From Bog-950 sp964493695 (GTDB taxonomy: Bacteria > Bacteroidota > Bacteroidia > Chitinophagales > LD1): a stretch of DNA of 64,000 bases. The stretch's first letter is position 1. Each line of letters begins with the position of its first letter. This document shows positions 41,205 through 50,916 of the stretch, piece after piece. Location of the stretch: assembly GCA_964493695.1 (NCBI GenBank), contig CAZBPG010000002.1:69258-133257 (forward strand), given 5' to 3'. The translations under genes were made by a program, and so were the position numbers. The notes under the pieces were generated by a model. That model worked only from the letters and a program-made list of their open reading frames with translations. It did no database searches and was not told where the DNA came from.

Positions 41205-42821
41205 ATGCGAATATCATCCGTTCCGGTAATTTTTTTCGGCTCATTTTTTCTTGCGCTGCTTATCTATTTTCCTGCCGCTAATGCCAAGTGTACGTTCGAT
41301 TTTCTTGACTTTATAGGCAGTTATGAAAAAAGCGGCTGGAACATCTGGTATGCCGAAACCCACCACGTTTCGCCTTACATAGTTTCGAAGATAATAGTTA
41401 CCTCTTTGTATTTGCTGTTAAGTTTCTCAGGTCTAAAGTGGCATTTGGTTTCCTGTGTGTTAGTAGCTCTCGATGCTGCACTACTTTTTGTCTTACTAAG
41501 AAACCTATTGCAAAAACATGATACAGAAATTGCAGAAGGCGCAGCGGCAGCATCTTCACTTGTTTTTCTGCTGGTGCCGTATCACACAGAAGCCATTGTA
41601 TGGGTAGGGGCATTTAACTATTTAATGATAGGCACCTTCGTTTTATCGGGCTTGTACTTTACAATAAAGTTTTCGGAAGATTTTTCAGCCCGATGGATAG
41701 TGTTATCAGCCATTAGTTTTCTTCTTGCTGCATTTACGCATGAGTGGGGATTGTTTGGTATTGCAGCAGCTTTATTGGTTTACCTGTTTTTAGTTCCGCA
41801 GAGAAAATTGTTTACAGCATCCTCGTTCTTGTTGGGCGCGGTTTGTATGGTGGTGATAGGTGTTTACTTATTCAACCAATGGCTTTCGGGCGAATGGATA
41901 TCGCATTATGGTGCCGATGTACACCTGCATTTTCAGTGGCGCGAAATGACCGCAATGTTTTACAAGTACATTTTTAAAATTGTTTTCCTCTCGGGGTTTT
42001 GGCCTGGGCATTTACAAAGTAAAGTGTACAACTGGCTTTTGTTGCCATTGCCCAATACGCTTCTTTGTATTGTGCTGTTGTCGGTTATTCTGTTTAGCAC
42101 TTACAAAGTGTTTGTCAGCCGCAGCTGCCTGTCTGTTATCTGTTTACTGTTCTTGCTTTTTACGCTCTTTGTGTTTCCAGTGCTTAACCTGTACTTTCCA
42201 CACTGGACAAAAATAATGGCCGATAGATATTGCTATCTCACGGCTGCTTTTTTACTCAGCGCCATTGTTATCGGTTTGTTTATGAGCGGAAAATACTTGC
42301 GTTGGTTGTTGGCGCCTTACGCTGTGTTGTTTACATACATGCTTGCACAAAACATTATTAACTGGAATTATGCAGGTAAAATCACCGCAGCCCTCGAACA
42401 CAATTTTGAAGGATACGGCAGCAGCCGTGTTTTTTTTCTGAACATGCCCGATAACTTTAAAGGTGCTTATATGCTGCGAAGCGGATTTGGCAGCGGAATG
42501 ACAGCCCGGTGTGTAAAGCACACCAATAGCACTCCTTGCAGTGAGCAACTGTATGATGTGGTTTCTTACAACCTCTGCACGCCTGCTGATTCGGCAAGTG
42601 TGGAAGTAAAAGACAGCACCACACTTTATGTGAGGTTGAGCAATACAGGTTCGTGGTGTTGGTATTATGGCGGTGGCGGGCACAATTATGAAAATGATTT
42701 GTTTAAAGTGGAGTTAGAAAAAAACACCAACGCCTACACTGTAAATTTCAAAAGCAAAAAGCCGGATGATATTTTTCTTTACCAAACAGGCAGCCGGTGG
42801 CAGCCGGTAAATAATTTTTGA
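41205..42821 (+). CDS. Polytopic membrane protein, GT-C-like, first of two tandem paralogues
   Basis: A 538-residue protein with about ten membrane helices and a C-terminal soluble beta domain (from about 430) ending DDIFLYQTGSRWQPVNNF. An acidic residue cluster after the first helix (CTFDFLDFIGSYEKSGW) sits where GT-C glycosyltransferases have catalytic Asp/Glu. It is similar along its whole length to the next gene, including the YN...P-rich and WCWYYGGGG/WWWAKGIGGG C-terminal segments. The two genes are 3 bases apart. No family name could be assigned with certainty. Confidence 0.72.
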   Translation: MRISSVPVIFFGSFFLALLIYFPAANAKCTFDFLDFIGSYEKSGWNIWYAETHHVSPYIVSKIIVTSLYLLLSFSGLKWHLVSCVLVALDAALLFVLLRNLLQKHDTEIAEGAAAASSLVFLLVPYHTEAIVWVGAFNYLMIGTFVLSGLYFTIKFSEDFSARWIVLSAISFLLAAFTHEWGLFGIAAALLVYLFLVPQRKLFTASSFLLGAVCMVVIGVYLFNQWLSGEWISHYGADVHLHFQWREMTAMFYKYIFKIVFLSGFWPGHLQSKVYNWLLLPLPNTLLCIVLLSVILFSTYKVFVSRSCLSVICLLFLLFTLFVFPVLNLYFPHWTKIMADRYCYLTAAFLLSAIVIGLFMSGKYLRWLLAPYAVLFTYMLAQNIINWNYAGKITAALEHNFEGYGSSRVFFLNMPDNFKGAYMLRSGFGSGMTARCVKHTNSTPCSEQLYDVVSYNLCTPADSASVEVKDSTTLYVRLSNTGSWCWYYGGGGHNYENDLFKVELEKNTNAYTVNFKSKKPDDIFLYQTGSRWQPVNNF

Positions 42822-42824
42822 GTT

Positions 42825-44444
42825 ATGAAGAAGCTCGCGGTATTTCTGTTTTTTTTTACTGTTGCATTGTTGGTGTACTACTGCACAGCCGGTGGTGGTT
42901 TTGTAACCGATGAGATTGGCTGGCTGCAAAACTATCAGGCAACTGGTTGGAAAGGAACTTTCAACGCCTTTAACGACAAGTCACCTCATTACGTGTATCA
43001 CCTTGTTGGTTTTACACTTTGGAAAATGTTCGGACTGCACGGCAAAGGGTGGATGGTGTTTTTTGTTTTGCTCCATGCTCTTAACGCAACGCTGAGTTTT
43101 ATTGTTTTCAAAAAGCTGCTTGCAAAGGCAGAAGTGTCATCGCCTCAGTTAATTGCGCTGGCGGGCAGTTTGCTTTTTTTGCTTTCACCATACCAAACAG
43201 AACCATTGGTTTGGTACGCCTGTGTGCACTATTTGGTTTGTGCTGCTTTGGTCTTGCTGGCCATAAACGCATTTGTAGAATACAATGAAAGCGAAGAGCG
43301 CAAACAGGTATTGGTTTTTTATACCACCGCTTTTCTCGCTGCCTTTACTCTCGAAATTAGTTTCTCCCTTCCTTTCATCATCGCCTCGCTCATTTTGTTT
43401 TTCCCTTTTGGTAAAACAAATTCAGAAAAGACAAAGCAGTTTATGCTTTTTGTATTGCCATCGATTGTACTTGTGTTACTCTATTTTCTTATCACTAAAT
43501 TATTGCGCGGCAATTTTGCGGGGCACTATGGGGCAGCCACGCACTTTAATATGGATATTCAATTGCTGATGGGTAATCTGGCAAAATACTCTGCCAAGGT
43601 TTTTGCGCTTACCCAATTTCTGGAGTACGATAAACGCAACACACTATATGTGTTTTTTGAGCAAGAAAAATTTGCTTTTCTGCTAGCTGCATTTTTTTGT
43701 TTAACCGCAACAATTTTTGTGGTAAAATACAAACAGCTTTCAAAAAAATTAGTTGTATTGGCTTTACTCTTTGCCATGTTTGTGTTTGCACTTCTACCTA
43801 TACTTAATTTGTATTTCTCATCTATAGTAAATGTAGAGGGCGACCGCTTTACATATTTCGCTTCAGTGTTTGCCGGTCAGATGGTGGCGTTCTCACTCGT
43901 TTCGCTGTTAGGTGTTTGGGGTTGGGCTCCTGTAGCGGTGTTTTTGTTTTTCAACACAAAATATCTTTTGGTTAACACAGCAAGCTGGCACCATAACCGG
44001 AATCTGAATTTTTCGCTTTGCGAAAAATTCAGATGGTACAATGCCCCACACATTTATCTACTCAATCTTCCCGATAATATCAACGGCACCTACATGTTTC
44101 GTTCGTTTGCACCCGATAATTCTTTTGCCGAAACGCTTGCCTTGCGCTATGGAAAAGATGTGGAAAACAAGACCACCGAAATTCTGGAATATAACATGAA
44201 TCAACCCACCGATGGTGTTCGAGTTGAAAAAGTTTCGGACAACGAATTGAAGGTAGTGTTTACCGGAGCGGGCAACTGGTGGTGGGCAAAAGGAATTGGC
44301 GGTGGCAGTTATACTACAGATAACTATGAAGCGAAAATAGATGAATGGGGAGTTGGTTATTCTGTTGTTTTCAAAAACAAAACTCCGGACGCTGTATACC
44401 TATATCAGCAGGGCGATGAATGGAAACAGGTAGAAGATTTTTAG
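42825..44444 (+). CDS. Polytopic membrane protein, GT-C-like, second tandem paralogue
   Basis: A 539-residue paralogue of the preceding gene with the same architecture: an N-terminal helix, an acidic extracytoplasmic motif (GGGFVTDEIGWLQNYQATGW), about ten helices and a C-terminal beta domain ending DAVYLYQQGDEWKQVEDF. Shared segments such as ILNLYF, GDRF/ADRYCYL and FLNMPDN/LLNLPDN show common descent. It converges with the minus-strand GT-C gene, leaving 4 bases between stops. A role in transferring lipid-linked sugars to surface molecules is inference. Confidence 0.72.
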   Translation: MKKLAVFLFFFTVALLVYYCTAGGGFVTDEIGWLQNYQATGWKGTFNAFNDKSPHYVYHLVGFTLWKMFGLHGKGWMVFFVLLHALNATLSFIVFKKLLAKAEVSSPQLIALAGSLLFLLSPYQTEPLVWYACVHYLVCAALVLLAINAFVEYNESEERKQVLVFYTTAFLAAFTLEISFSLPFIIASLILFFPFGKTNSEKTKQFMLFVLPSIVLVLLYFLITKLLRGNFAGHYGAATHFNMDIQLLMGNLAKYSAKVFALTQFLEYDKRNTLYVFFEQEKFAFLLAAFFCLTATIFVVKYKQLSKKLVVLALLFAMFVFALLPILNLYFSSIVNVEGDRFTYFASVFAGQMVAFSLVSLLGVWGWAPVAVFLFFNTKYLLVNTASWHHNRNLNFSLCEKFRWYNAPHIYLLNLPDNINGTYMFRSFAPDNSFAETLALRYGKDVENKTTEILEYNMNQPTDGVRVEKVSDNELKVVFTGAGNWWWAKGIGGGSYTTDNYEAKIDEWGVGYSVVFKNKTPDAVYLYQQGDEWKQVEDF

Positions 44445-44448
44445 GAAT

Positions 44449-45987
44449 TCAATGCTTCAAATCTGAAGTGTCTTTATACAAAGTAAACTGCCAGTTTTTA
44501 TAAACCTCTGTAACGTTACCGGCATTTAAGTCCAAGATACTTTTGTAATCATTCTCCGCTAATTGATTACTGTATAAATAGTAGCGAACACCTTGCTCTT
44601 TCAGCTTAGCAAGATTATAGGCAGCCGCAGAATCGCAGTTAAAATAGGTGCTGTGTTTTCCGGTAAACAAAGCGAGTGCACGCGGCTTGTTAAACACTAC
44701 TTTTTCGTTTTCCGGAAATTCATTTTTTACATAACGGAAAATATCCTGACAGTCGTTTTCATAAGGGCCGGGGACAGTTTCGGGTGTGTTGTGAAAGAGA
44801 TACTGTAAGTGGTCGTAATACGTAACAAGAAAAAGAACAGCTATGACAGGTTTTAAAAACGCACGATTTATTCTGAGAAGATTAGCTGCTTCGCGCAAAC
44901 TCCAAAACAGGTAGAAGATTAAAAGCGGATGCACAGGGGCTATGTACCGGTAATCAGCCTGCACGGGGTAGATGAGTATTAAAGCCAAATACATCAGCAC
45001 CACCCATTCGTAAAAAGAATTTTGTCGTGCAAATTTTAAAACAAATCCGGCTATGGTTAGCGCTAATACTGCCCACGAAAAAACAATGCCGACTGTAGCC
45101 AATGCAGGGTCCGTGCTTCTGAAAAGTTTCATGTAGTTAAGCCCGTGCGCTTTTGTGTTAGCTATTAGGGTGGTTGGTAATTTGGCTACATCAAAAATTT
45201 CGAATGAATAGCTTTCGTATCTGAACTGCGGAGGAAACAAAAAGTAGTTGAAGCAGATGTAAATGGCTACGGGAATGATTATTAAAGCCAGCAAATTTTT
45301 AATTGGAAGCAACTCTGCAATCGAGCTGCCTTTTCGTGATTCGAAAAATTTCTGCCAAACAAAATTTGCCATTAATGCAGGCACTACTACAATACCTACG
45401 GTGCGCGTTACAATTGCAAAACCAAAAAATAAAGCGGCTGCTACACTCCATCCTAAAGATTTCGAAACTTTGTTGGCTACTATCCAACTTCCTGCAAATA
45501 GCCAAAGGGCAAAAGGAACATCGCTGGTGATTAGTAATTTTAGCCAAAGCATAAAGTTGGGATAGAAAGCAACTATCAAAAGAACGCAACTGGTAACAAC
45601 CGAAAAATGTTTTCTACAAAAAACATACGTGAGCATAGCCCAGAGCACGTAAATAGCCGACAGATAAAACGAAAAAGCATACATGCTGAAACCAAAACAT
45701 TTGTAAACGGGTAGCAGCAAAAGTGAAAACCCTACAGGGGCAGAAGGAATAATAGAGCAGAAGCCCGGCACATAATCGTAGGTGATAGAGTCAAAAGTTT
45801 TTCCTTCGCTGATGTTGATGGCTTGCTGAACATATACCGCAAAGTCATCGCCCCAGTGCTGGCTGCTGCGTACATTAAACCATAGCAAAGGAAGTAGAAC
45901 AACGATCACACAAATCCATTCTACTATTTGTCTACCCGATTTTTTTTCTGAATCATTTATAGAAGCAGTAGTAGCGGAAAGCATCAT
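44449..45987 (-). CDS. Glycosyltransferase family 39-type membrane protein
   Basis: About 512 residues with ten or more membrane helices. The first periplasmic loop has WGDDFAVYVQQAINISEGK, the Asp/Asp signature of dolichyl-phosphate-mannose mannosyltransferase-like GT-C enzymes. The start is taken as one of two adjacent ATGs (45987 or 45984, MMLSATTAS), 14 bases after the porZ stop; the open frame extends further but runs over the porZ end and adds an atypical N-terminus. The C-terminal soluble part is short. Donor and acceptor unknown. Confidence 0.8.
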   Translation of the reverse strand: MMLSATTASINDSEKKSGRQIVEWICVIVVLLPLLWFNVRSSQHWGDDFAVYVQQAINISEGKTFDSITYDYVPGFCSIIPSAPVGFSLLLLPVYKCFGFSMYAFSFYLSAIYVLWAMLTYVFCRKHFSVVTSCVLLIVAFYPNFMLWLKLLITSDVPFALWLFAGSWIVANKVSKSLGWSVAAALFFGFAIVTRTVGIVVVPALMANFVWQKFFESRKGSSIAELLPIKNLLALIIIPVAIYICFNYFLFPPQFRYESYSFEIFDVAKLPTTLIANTKAHGLNYMKLFRSTDPALATVGIVFSWAVLALTIAGFVLKFARQNSFYEWVVLMYLALILIYPVQADYRYIAPVHPLLIFYLFWSLREAANLLRINRAFLKPVIAVLFLVTYYDHLQYLFHNTPETVPGPYENDCQDIFRYVKNEFPENEKVVFNKPRALALFTGKHSTYFNCDSAAAYNLAKLKEQGVRYYLYSNQLAENDYKSILDLNAGNVTEVYKNWQFTLYKDTSDLKH

Positions 45988-46000
45988 GCAGCAAGTATGG

Positions 46001-48328
46001 TTAGTTAAGTAGCAGAATTTTAGCCACCTGTTTTTCTTTACCCAAATCAGTAGAACTAAAAACAAGATACACACCGCTTTTAGCGCGGTCGCCTTTGTAT
46101 CCTTTGCCATCCCAAATCATTTGTGTGCCATGGGCTTTGCCCTGATAAACCATAGTACCGGTAACATCCGTAATTTTCACATACGCATTATCCGTAAGTC
46201 CCTTAATGGCAATAGGGCCAGTGTAGTCGGGTTTAACGGGATTGGGATAAACCAACGCTCCATCACAATCATCGCATTCTCCCATCGCATCTCCCTGATA
46301 ACTTACAATCCCCCCTAGTGTGCCGACAAATACTTCTCCTGTTTTATCATCTATTGAAATATCAGTAATCTGATTACTTGGCAACGGACTGTTATCTATG
46401 GTAAACTTCAACAATTCCTTTTTGCCATCATCAGATATCAGCCATAGCCCGTTAGTGGTTCCAATCCATTTTCTGTTAGCAGCATCTACCGCAATAGCGC
46501 GTACACTTTCTGTTCCGAACAGGTAGCCGATATAACCATCGCGCTCCACTTTTATCTGGTCCGCATCACAACCGTTACTGGTAAGCACGCTGCCGGGGCA
46601 GTAAAAAACTCCAATGCCCTGCGATGTTCCAGCCCAAATATTCCCGTCCTTATCTTCGGCTATGCTGAAAACCATAGGGTCCGGCAATCCACCGGTACCG
46701 GATCCGGTGTTCAGTATTCTTGATACATCATCAGTCGGATCATCCGGTGTTCCGTTGTTGCTCCAAACCAACAAACCTTCTCCGCTTCCGCGAACAGGTG
46801 CCCAGAGTTGCCCGTTTTGGTCTATCAGCATTCGCTTCATCAGAGCAAATGAATAAGGAACAGAAAACTCTTTCCATTCACCTCCGTCAGCCGGAATCAT
46901 CTTAATTGGTTTAGTTGCCCCTGAATTTCCAATCCATACATTTCCGTTCCGGTCGGTGGTCATAGCACTTATTTTTGTGCGCTGTGTATCGCCTGCAGCA
47001 CCTTCTAACATGCTGTTCCATTTATCGTAAAGAGTGATGTTCCCCCAGTTGTTGTCTACCTCAATCAGCCCCGACAAAAAAGAGCCGAAGTATGTTTTGT
47101 CTCGTTCCCTACAGGTTGCCGTACTTAAAACATCGGTATAATTAGCCATTGGAGCAAACGAATATTGATTGGTCGTTTTCCATTGATTGTTTTTATAAAC
47201 AAAAAAACCATCACGGTTCCAGGTAAAGCCCCACGAATCATCTACACCACCCGGTGCTACGTTCAGAGTGCCGTCAACTGCATCTACATCAAAAACCGCT
47301 GAGCTTCCCGGTCCGTCCGGTACAATACGCTCTAAGTTTCCATTGTTGTTTTTAAACAAACCGCCCCAGGCATCTGCTTCCCAGGCAACACCACTGCTTT
47401 CAAACCAGCCCATAGGCCTTAAATGTTGAGCAGTTAAAGTGGTAAGTACTCCGGAGACATCTGTCTTTCCGTTCTTGCCCGAAAAATCGCTGGTGCTCCA
47501 TGTGGTAAAATAAAGATTGTTGTTCGTTACGTTCAAACCTGTGAATGTATCGGGGGTATTAAAATATTTTTTTAACCAAGCGGTGCCGTTGAATTCGTAA
47601 AGTGTATCGCAACCGGTAACTGCAATTACTGCGTACACTTTATTGTTATATGCAGCAACAAAGGTTGCTTTCTTCTTAGGCAGGTTTTGGGTGGTATCGT
47701 ATAAAATCCAGTTATTAAAATTTTGAAGATTGGGAGAATTGAGCGGAGCGTGTTTCACTCCTTCCTCGGTAGCGGCATAAATATTTGTTCCGTCAGCTGC
47801 AGCGGAGTAAACTTTTACCTGCCCGCCATTGGAACCAATTATATAAGTATTGCTGATTTCCTTTTTTGTGAGGTCAATGACCGAAACACCCATGTCGCTG
47901 GAAACGTAAGCATTGCCATTGTAAAAGGATATGCCATTAATAGAAATGGCACTGATGGTGTTTTTGTTTTTGATGTCCGGAATATTGTAAACATCAGTTC
48001 CGTTATAAATCAAATCGAGATTGCTGTTGTTATAGGCAATGGCCAGTACTTTTGAAGCCGGATCGTAATTGGCTATTTTGATTCCCACATCGCTTAGTCC
48101 GTTTGCCTTATCGTAAATCTGAATAGTACCGGTATTCTTTTCGTACGAAAAAACAGTTTTGGATGCAATGGAATAAACTTTGTCTCCGGCATCGAAGACT
48201 CCTGATGAATTGCCGTAGGGCATAAAAGTTTTCCAGGTGCCTAAAGCACGCTCCTGTGAAAAGGAAAACTGAAAAACGGAAGACAAAACAACACTTGCTA
48301 AAAGCGATTTTGAAAGGCTAAAACTCAT
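46001..48328 (-). CDS. porZ: PorZ-like T9SS component (beta-propeller protein)
   Basis: A 775-residue exported protein: signal peptide (SLLASVVLSSVFQFSFS), then two seven-bladed-type propellers of two-component-regulator-propeller repeats (for example AMTTDRNGNVWIGNSG and AEDKDGNIWAGTSQGIGVF), then a C-terminal beta domain (ALVYPNPVKPDYTGPIAIKG to KILLLN) that resembles a T9SS sorting domain. In Porphyromonas gingivalis PorZ works with the PorU sortase at the cell surface and delivers anionic LPS. Its closeness to recO and comF matches the arrangement I recall in Bacteroidota. It could serve the sorting of the giant protein at 6741-18308. Confidence 0.87.
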   Translation of the reverse strand: MSFSLSKSLLASVVLSSVFQFSFSQERALGTWKTFMPYGNSSGVFDAGDKVYSIASKTVFSYEKNTGTIQIYDKANGLSDVGIKIANYDPASKVLAIAYNNSNLDLIYNGTDVYNIPDIKNKNTISAISINGISFYNGNAYVSSDMGVSVIDLTKKEISNTYIIGSNGGQVKVYSAAADGTNIYAATEEGVKHAPLNSPNLQNFNNWILYDTTQNLPKKKATFVAAYNNKVYAVIAVTGCDTLYEFNGTAWLKKYFNTPDTFTGLNVTNNNLYFTTWSTSDFSGKNGKTDVSGVLTTLTAQHLRPMGWFESSGVAWEADAWGGLFKNNNGNLERIVPDGPGSSAVFDVDAVDGTLNVAPGGVDDSWGFTWNRDGFFVYKNNQWKTTNQYSFAPMANYTDVLSTATCRERDKTYFGSFLSGLIEVDNNWGNITLYDKWNSMLEGAAGDTQRTKISAMTTDRNGNVWIGNSGATKPIKMIPADGGEWKEFSVPYSFALMKRMLIDQNGQLWAPVRGSGEGLLVWSNNGTPDDPTDDVSRILNTGSGTGGLPDPMVFSIAEDKDGNIWAGTSQGIGVFYCPGSVLTSNGCDADQIKVERDGYIGYLFGTESVRAIAVDAANRKWIGTTNGLWLISDDGKKELLKFTIDNSPLPSNQITDISIDDKTGEVFVGTLGGIVSYQGDAMGECDDCDGALVYPNPVKPDYTGPIAIKGLTDNAYVKITDVTGTMVYQGKAHGTQMIWDGKGYKGDRAKSGVYLVFSSTDLGKEKQVAKILLLN

Positions 48329-48389
48329 AGTGCTAAAGTATTAAAAGCATACATAAACGCTCAGGTTGCAAGTATATTGTGAATGCCCG

Positions 48390-49544
48390 CTACTCTTCTT
48401 CAAACCCAACGTTATCGGTTTTTAAACCATACAGGATATTGAATACCGGCTGCACATTATAAACCGAGCGGCTGTATTTGTTGGAGAGAATAATGACAGA
48501 AGTTGTATCCTGAATGTTACGGTAGAAAACAGTGTTGTTTCCATGCCACCAGCCGTTATGATAAACCAAGTATGACGAATCGGGTTGCTGAAGCAACCTC
48601 CAGCCGTAACCATAATTTCTTTTTCCCGGCTTTTCGAAACTTCGCGGGGTGTACGCTTCTTTCATCATTTCCTGAGACAAAAGGTTTCCATCATAAAATG
48701 CTTTATCCCACAAAAACATATCGCGAACGGTGGAGTAACAGCCTTTGTCGCCTACTACTCCGTCAAAACAATCGTTGCGTTGAATTTCCCATTTGGAATT
48801 GTAGCTGATGGCAATTTTCCGGTCGGTGCTGTCGGTATAGTCGTAAATGAAAGTGTGCGCCATGCCGAGTGGTTCAAAGAAGTTATCCTGCATAAACGCT
48901 TTAAACTTTTTACCCGAAACTTTTTCGATGATGGAGGCAAGCAGCAAATAGTTGGTATTGCAGTACTCGAACTTTCTATTTGGTTTTGCATAGGGCGCAG
49001 GTTTTTCCTTTGCCATGATTGCAATAACATTTTCGTTAGTGAGGTATTGACCTTTGTTGCATTTACCGGAACAGAAATAGATGTAATTGGGCAAGCCGGA
49101 ACGGTGGGAGAGTAAATCTTTTACGCGGATTCCTGAATAAGAAAGCTGAGGAAAAAATTTTGTCAGGGAATCGTCCAGCGAAAGCAAGCCCTGTTCAACA
49201 CACCAAAGCACAGCAGTAGCTGTAAGGGTTTTTGAAACCGAGGCCAGTTGAAAGGAATTAGTATCGGTGAGCAAATCCTTGTTCCGGTAATCGCAATAGC
49301 CGAAACATTTTTCGTAAACCGGTTGCCCCCCAACAGCAACCAACACACTTCCGCTGAACCCGTTCTGAATGCTTCTGTTGGTGAAAAAAGTATCGAGTGA
49401 AAAATGAAGTTGTTTGATACGTCCGTCCGAAGTATCAACTGCGGAAACAGGAACTGAGTGACGGAGCGGTTTCTTTTGTTTATAGAACTTTACAGCAACA
49501 GCAGCCATTACTATTACCATCAAAAGAATGCCGGCTTTTTTCAC
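48390..49544 (-). CDS. Serine hydrolase (class C beta-lactamase fold), paralogue 1
   Basis: A 384-residue protein starting at GTG 49544, with an N-terminal hydrophobic export segment or anchor (AGILLMVIVMAAVAV). The SxxK motif is SVSK (S102, K105), the YxN motif is YCN in FEYCNTNYLLL, and HNGWWHGNN supplies the third motif. Such proteins act as D-alanyl-D-alanine peptidases, esterases or beta-lactamases. It is clearly homologous to the gene 50 bases upstream. The exact activity cannot be told. Confidence 0.88.
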   Translation of the reverse strand: MKKAGILLMVIVMAAVAVKFYKQKKPLRHSVPVSAVDTSDGRIKQLHFSLDTFFTNRSIQNGFSGSVLVAVGGQPVYEKCFGYCDYRNKDLLTDTNSFQLASVSKTLTATAVLWCVEQGLLSLDDSLTKFFPQLSYSGIRVKDLLSHRSGLPNYIYFCSGKCNKGQYLTNENVIAIMAKEKPAPYAKPNRKFEYCNTNYLLLASIIEKVSGKKFKAFMQDNFFEPLGMAHTFIYDYTDSTDRKIAISYNSKWEIQRNDCFDGVVGDKGCYSTVRDMFLWDKAFYDGNLLSQEMMKEAYTPRSFEKPGKRNYGYGWRLLQQPDSSYLVYHNGWWHGNNTVFYRNIQDTTSVIILSNKYSRSVYNVQPVFNILYGLKTDNVGFEEE

Positions 49545-49594
49545 GCGGGCAAATTAAAAGAAATTGATTCCGGAGGGAATAGAGAGAAATCCGA

Positions 49595-50800
49595 TTACTG
49601 CACTTCGCTTTCGGCAATGTTCTCGAGATTTTTGATTTGGCCGAGGGCGTTCCACACCGGCTGTGTCCAGTAGTTGGCGTGGTTTGATTTGTTGCCGAGG
49701 ACAATTAAGGTAAACCCGTCATCGAGGTCGCGGGCGAATACGTTGTTGCTGCCATGCCAGAACCCGTTGTGATAAATGAGATAGGATTTATCCGGTTGCT
49801 TTATCATCCGCCAGCCGTAACCGTAATTTTTCCCTTTTTCTTTGGCAAACGAATACCGGTCTAAGCTGCGGGGTTTGTAGGCTTCATTCAAACTTTCTTC
49901 GCTCAAAATTACACCGGTGCGCAGGGCGTTATCCCATTTGAGCATATCCTCTACCGAAGAGTAAATTCCTTTGTCGCCCACTACACCGTCAGCCGGACAA
50001 TCTTTCCAGACGCGGCCTTTTGAATCGTAACTGATGGTGCAGCAGTTTCCGTCTTCGGGCGAAAACACGTAGGTATCGCTCATGCCGAGCGGAGAGAAAA
50101 TAACATCGTGCATGAACTTTTTGTAGCTTATGCCGGTTACGTTTTCGATAATGCTGGCGAGCACCGCATAGTTGGTGTTGCAATAGATAAACATGTGGTC
50201 GGGTCGGCAACGCACCTGCGGCTTTTTGGCGACCAGCAGTTGCATGAGCGATTGGTTGGTGAGGTAACCGGTAGGGGTGCCGGTAAAGTATTTATCCCAG
50301 TAGGTATAGTCGGACAGGCCGGTGCGGTGGCTGAGGAGGAGACGGATGGTGATGCCGTGGTAAGGGAAATCGGGAAAGAATTTCTGAACGGAATCATCGA
50401 GGGAAAGAAAGCCTTGCTCCGCCAAGAGCAAAATGGCCGAAGCGGTGAATGTTTTGGAAACGGACGCCAGTTGAATAGAGGACTGAGTTGTGAGCGTATC
50501 TTTAAAAGTAAGATTGCCATAACCAAAGGCAGCCGAGTAAATGGGCTTGCCGTCTTTGGCGACCATGACACAGCCGTTGAAGCGGTCGTTTTTTACGCGC
50601 TTGCGGTAGAAGGAGTCTATCTGTTCGCGGACGCGCAGGGAGAAGGTTTCTTCTAAAGTGAGCTGAACCACTTCCTCTGTGCCGTTTTGGGTGGGGGCCG
50701 TTGGGACGGTGGGCTCACCGGCAGCGAATAAGGTATTGGTAACCGCGCCAAGCAGCAGGAAAAAGGATAACACCCATACTTTAGGTAAAGAGGTTTTCAC
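49595..50800 (-). CDS. Serine hydrolase (class C beta-lactamase fold), paralogue 2
   Basis: About 401 residues. I chose GTG at 50800, which gives a clean signal peptide (MKTSLPKVWVLSFFLLLGAV...LFA); the longer frame opens at TTG 50830. A Thr/Pro linker follows. SVSK (S113, K116), YCN in FIYCNTNYAVL and HNGFWHGSNN are the catalytic motifs. Shared stretches with paralogue 1 (VVGDKG, EAYKPRS/EAYTPRS, NYGYGWR) show a tandem duplication. Its base composition is visibly GC-richer than paralogue 1. Confidence 0.88.
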   Translation of the reverse strand: MKTSLPKVWVLSFFLLLGAVTNTLFAAGEPTVPTAPTQNGTEEVVQLTLEETFSLRVREQIDSFYRKRVKNDRFNGCVMVAKDGKPIYSAAFGYGNLTFKDTLTTQSSIQLASVSKTFTASAILLLAEQGFLSLDDSVQKFFPDFPYHGITIRLLLSHRTGLSDYTYWDKYFTGTPTGYLTNQSLMQLLVAKKPQVRCRPDHMFIYCNTNYAVLASIIENVTGISYKKFMHDVIFSPLGMSDTYVFSPEDGNCCTISYDSKGRVWKDCPADGVVGDKGIYSSVEDMLKWDNALRTGVILSEESLNEAYKPRSLDRYSFAKEKGKNYGYGWRMIKQPDKSYLIYHNGFWHGSNNVFARDLDDGFTLIVLGNKSNHANYWTQPVWNALGQIKNLENIAESEVQ

Positions 50801-50916
50801 GATTATGGAAGGAAGGGGCAGTTGGTTCAAACTGTTTTTACTGTATGGGTACGAATATGTTTCGTTACAATGATATTAAAAACCATGAAATGAACACCGC
50901 AAACAGATAGTGTCTC

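Noticed and set aside
45988..46110. N-terminal extension of the GT39-type gene
   Set aside because: It overlaps the porZ 3' end and encodes an atypical, cysteine-rich leader; paired ATGs at 45984-45987 fit better.
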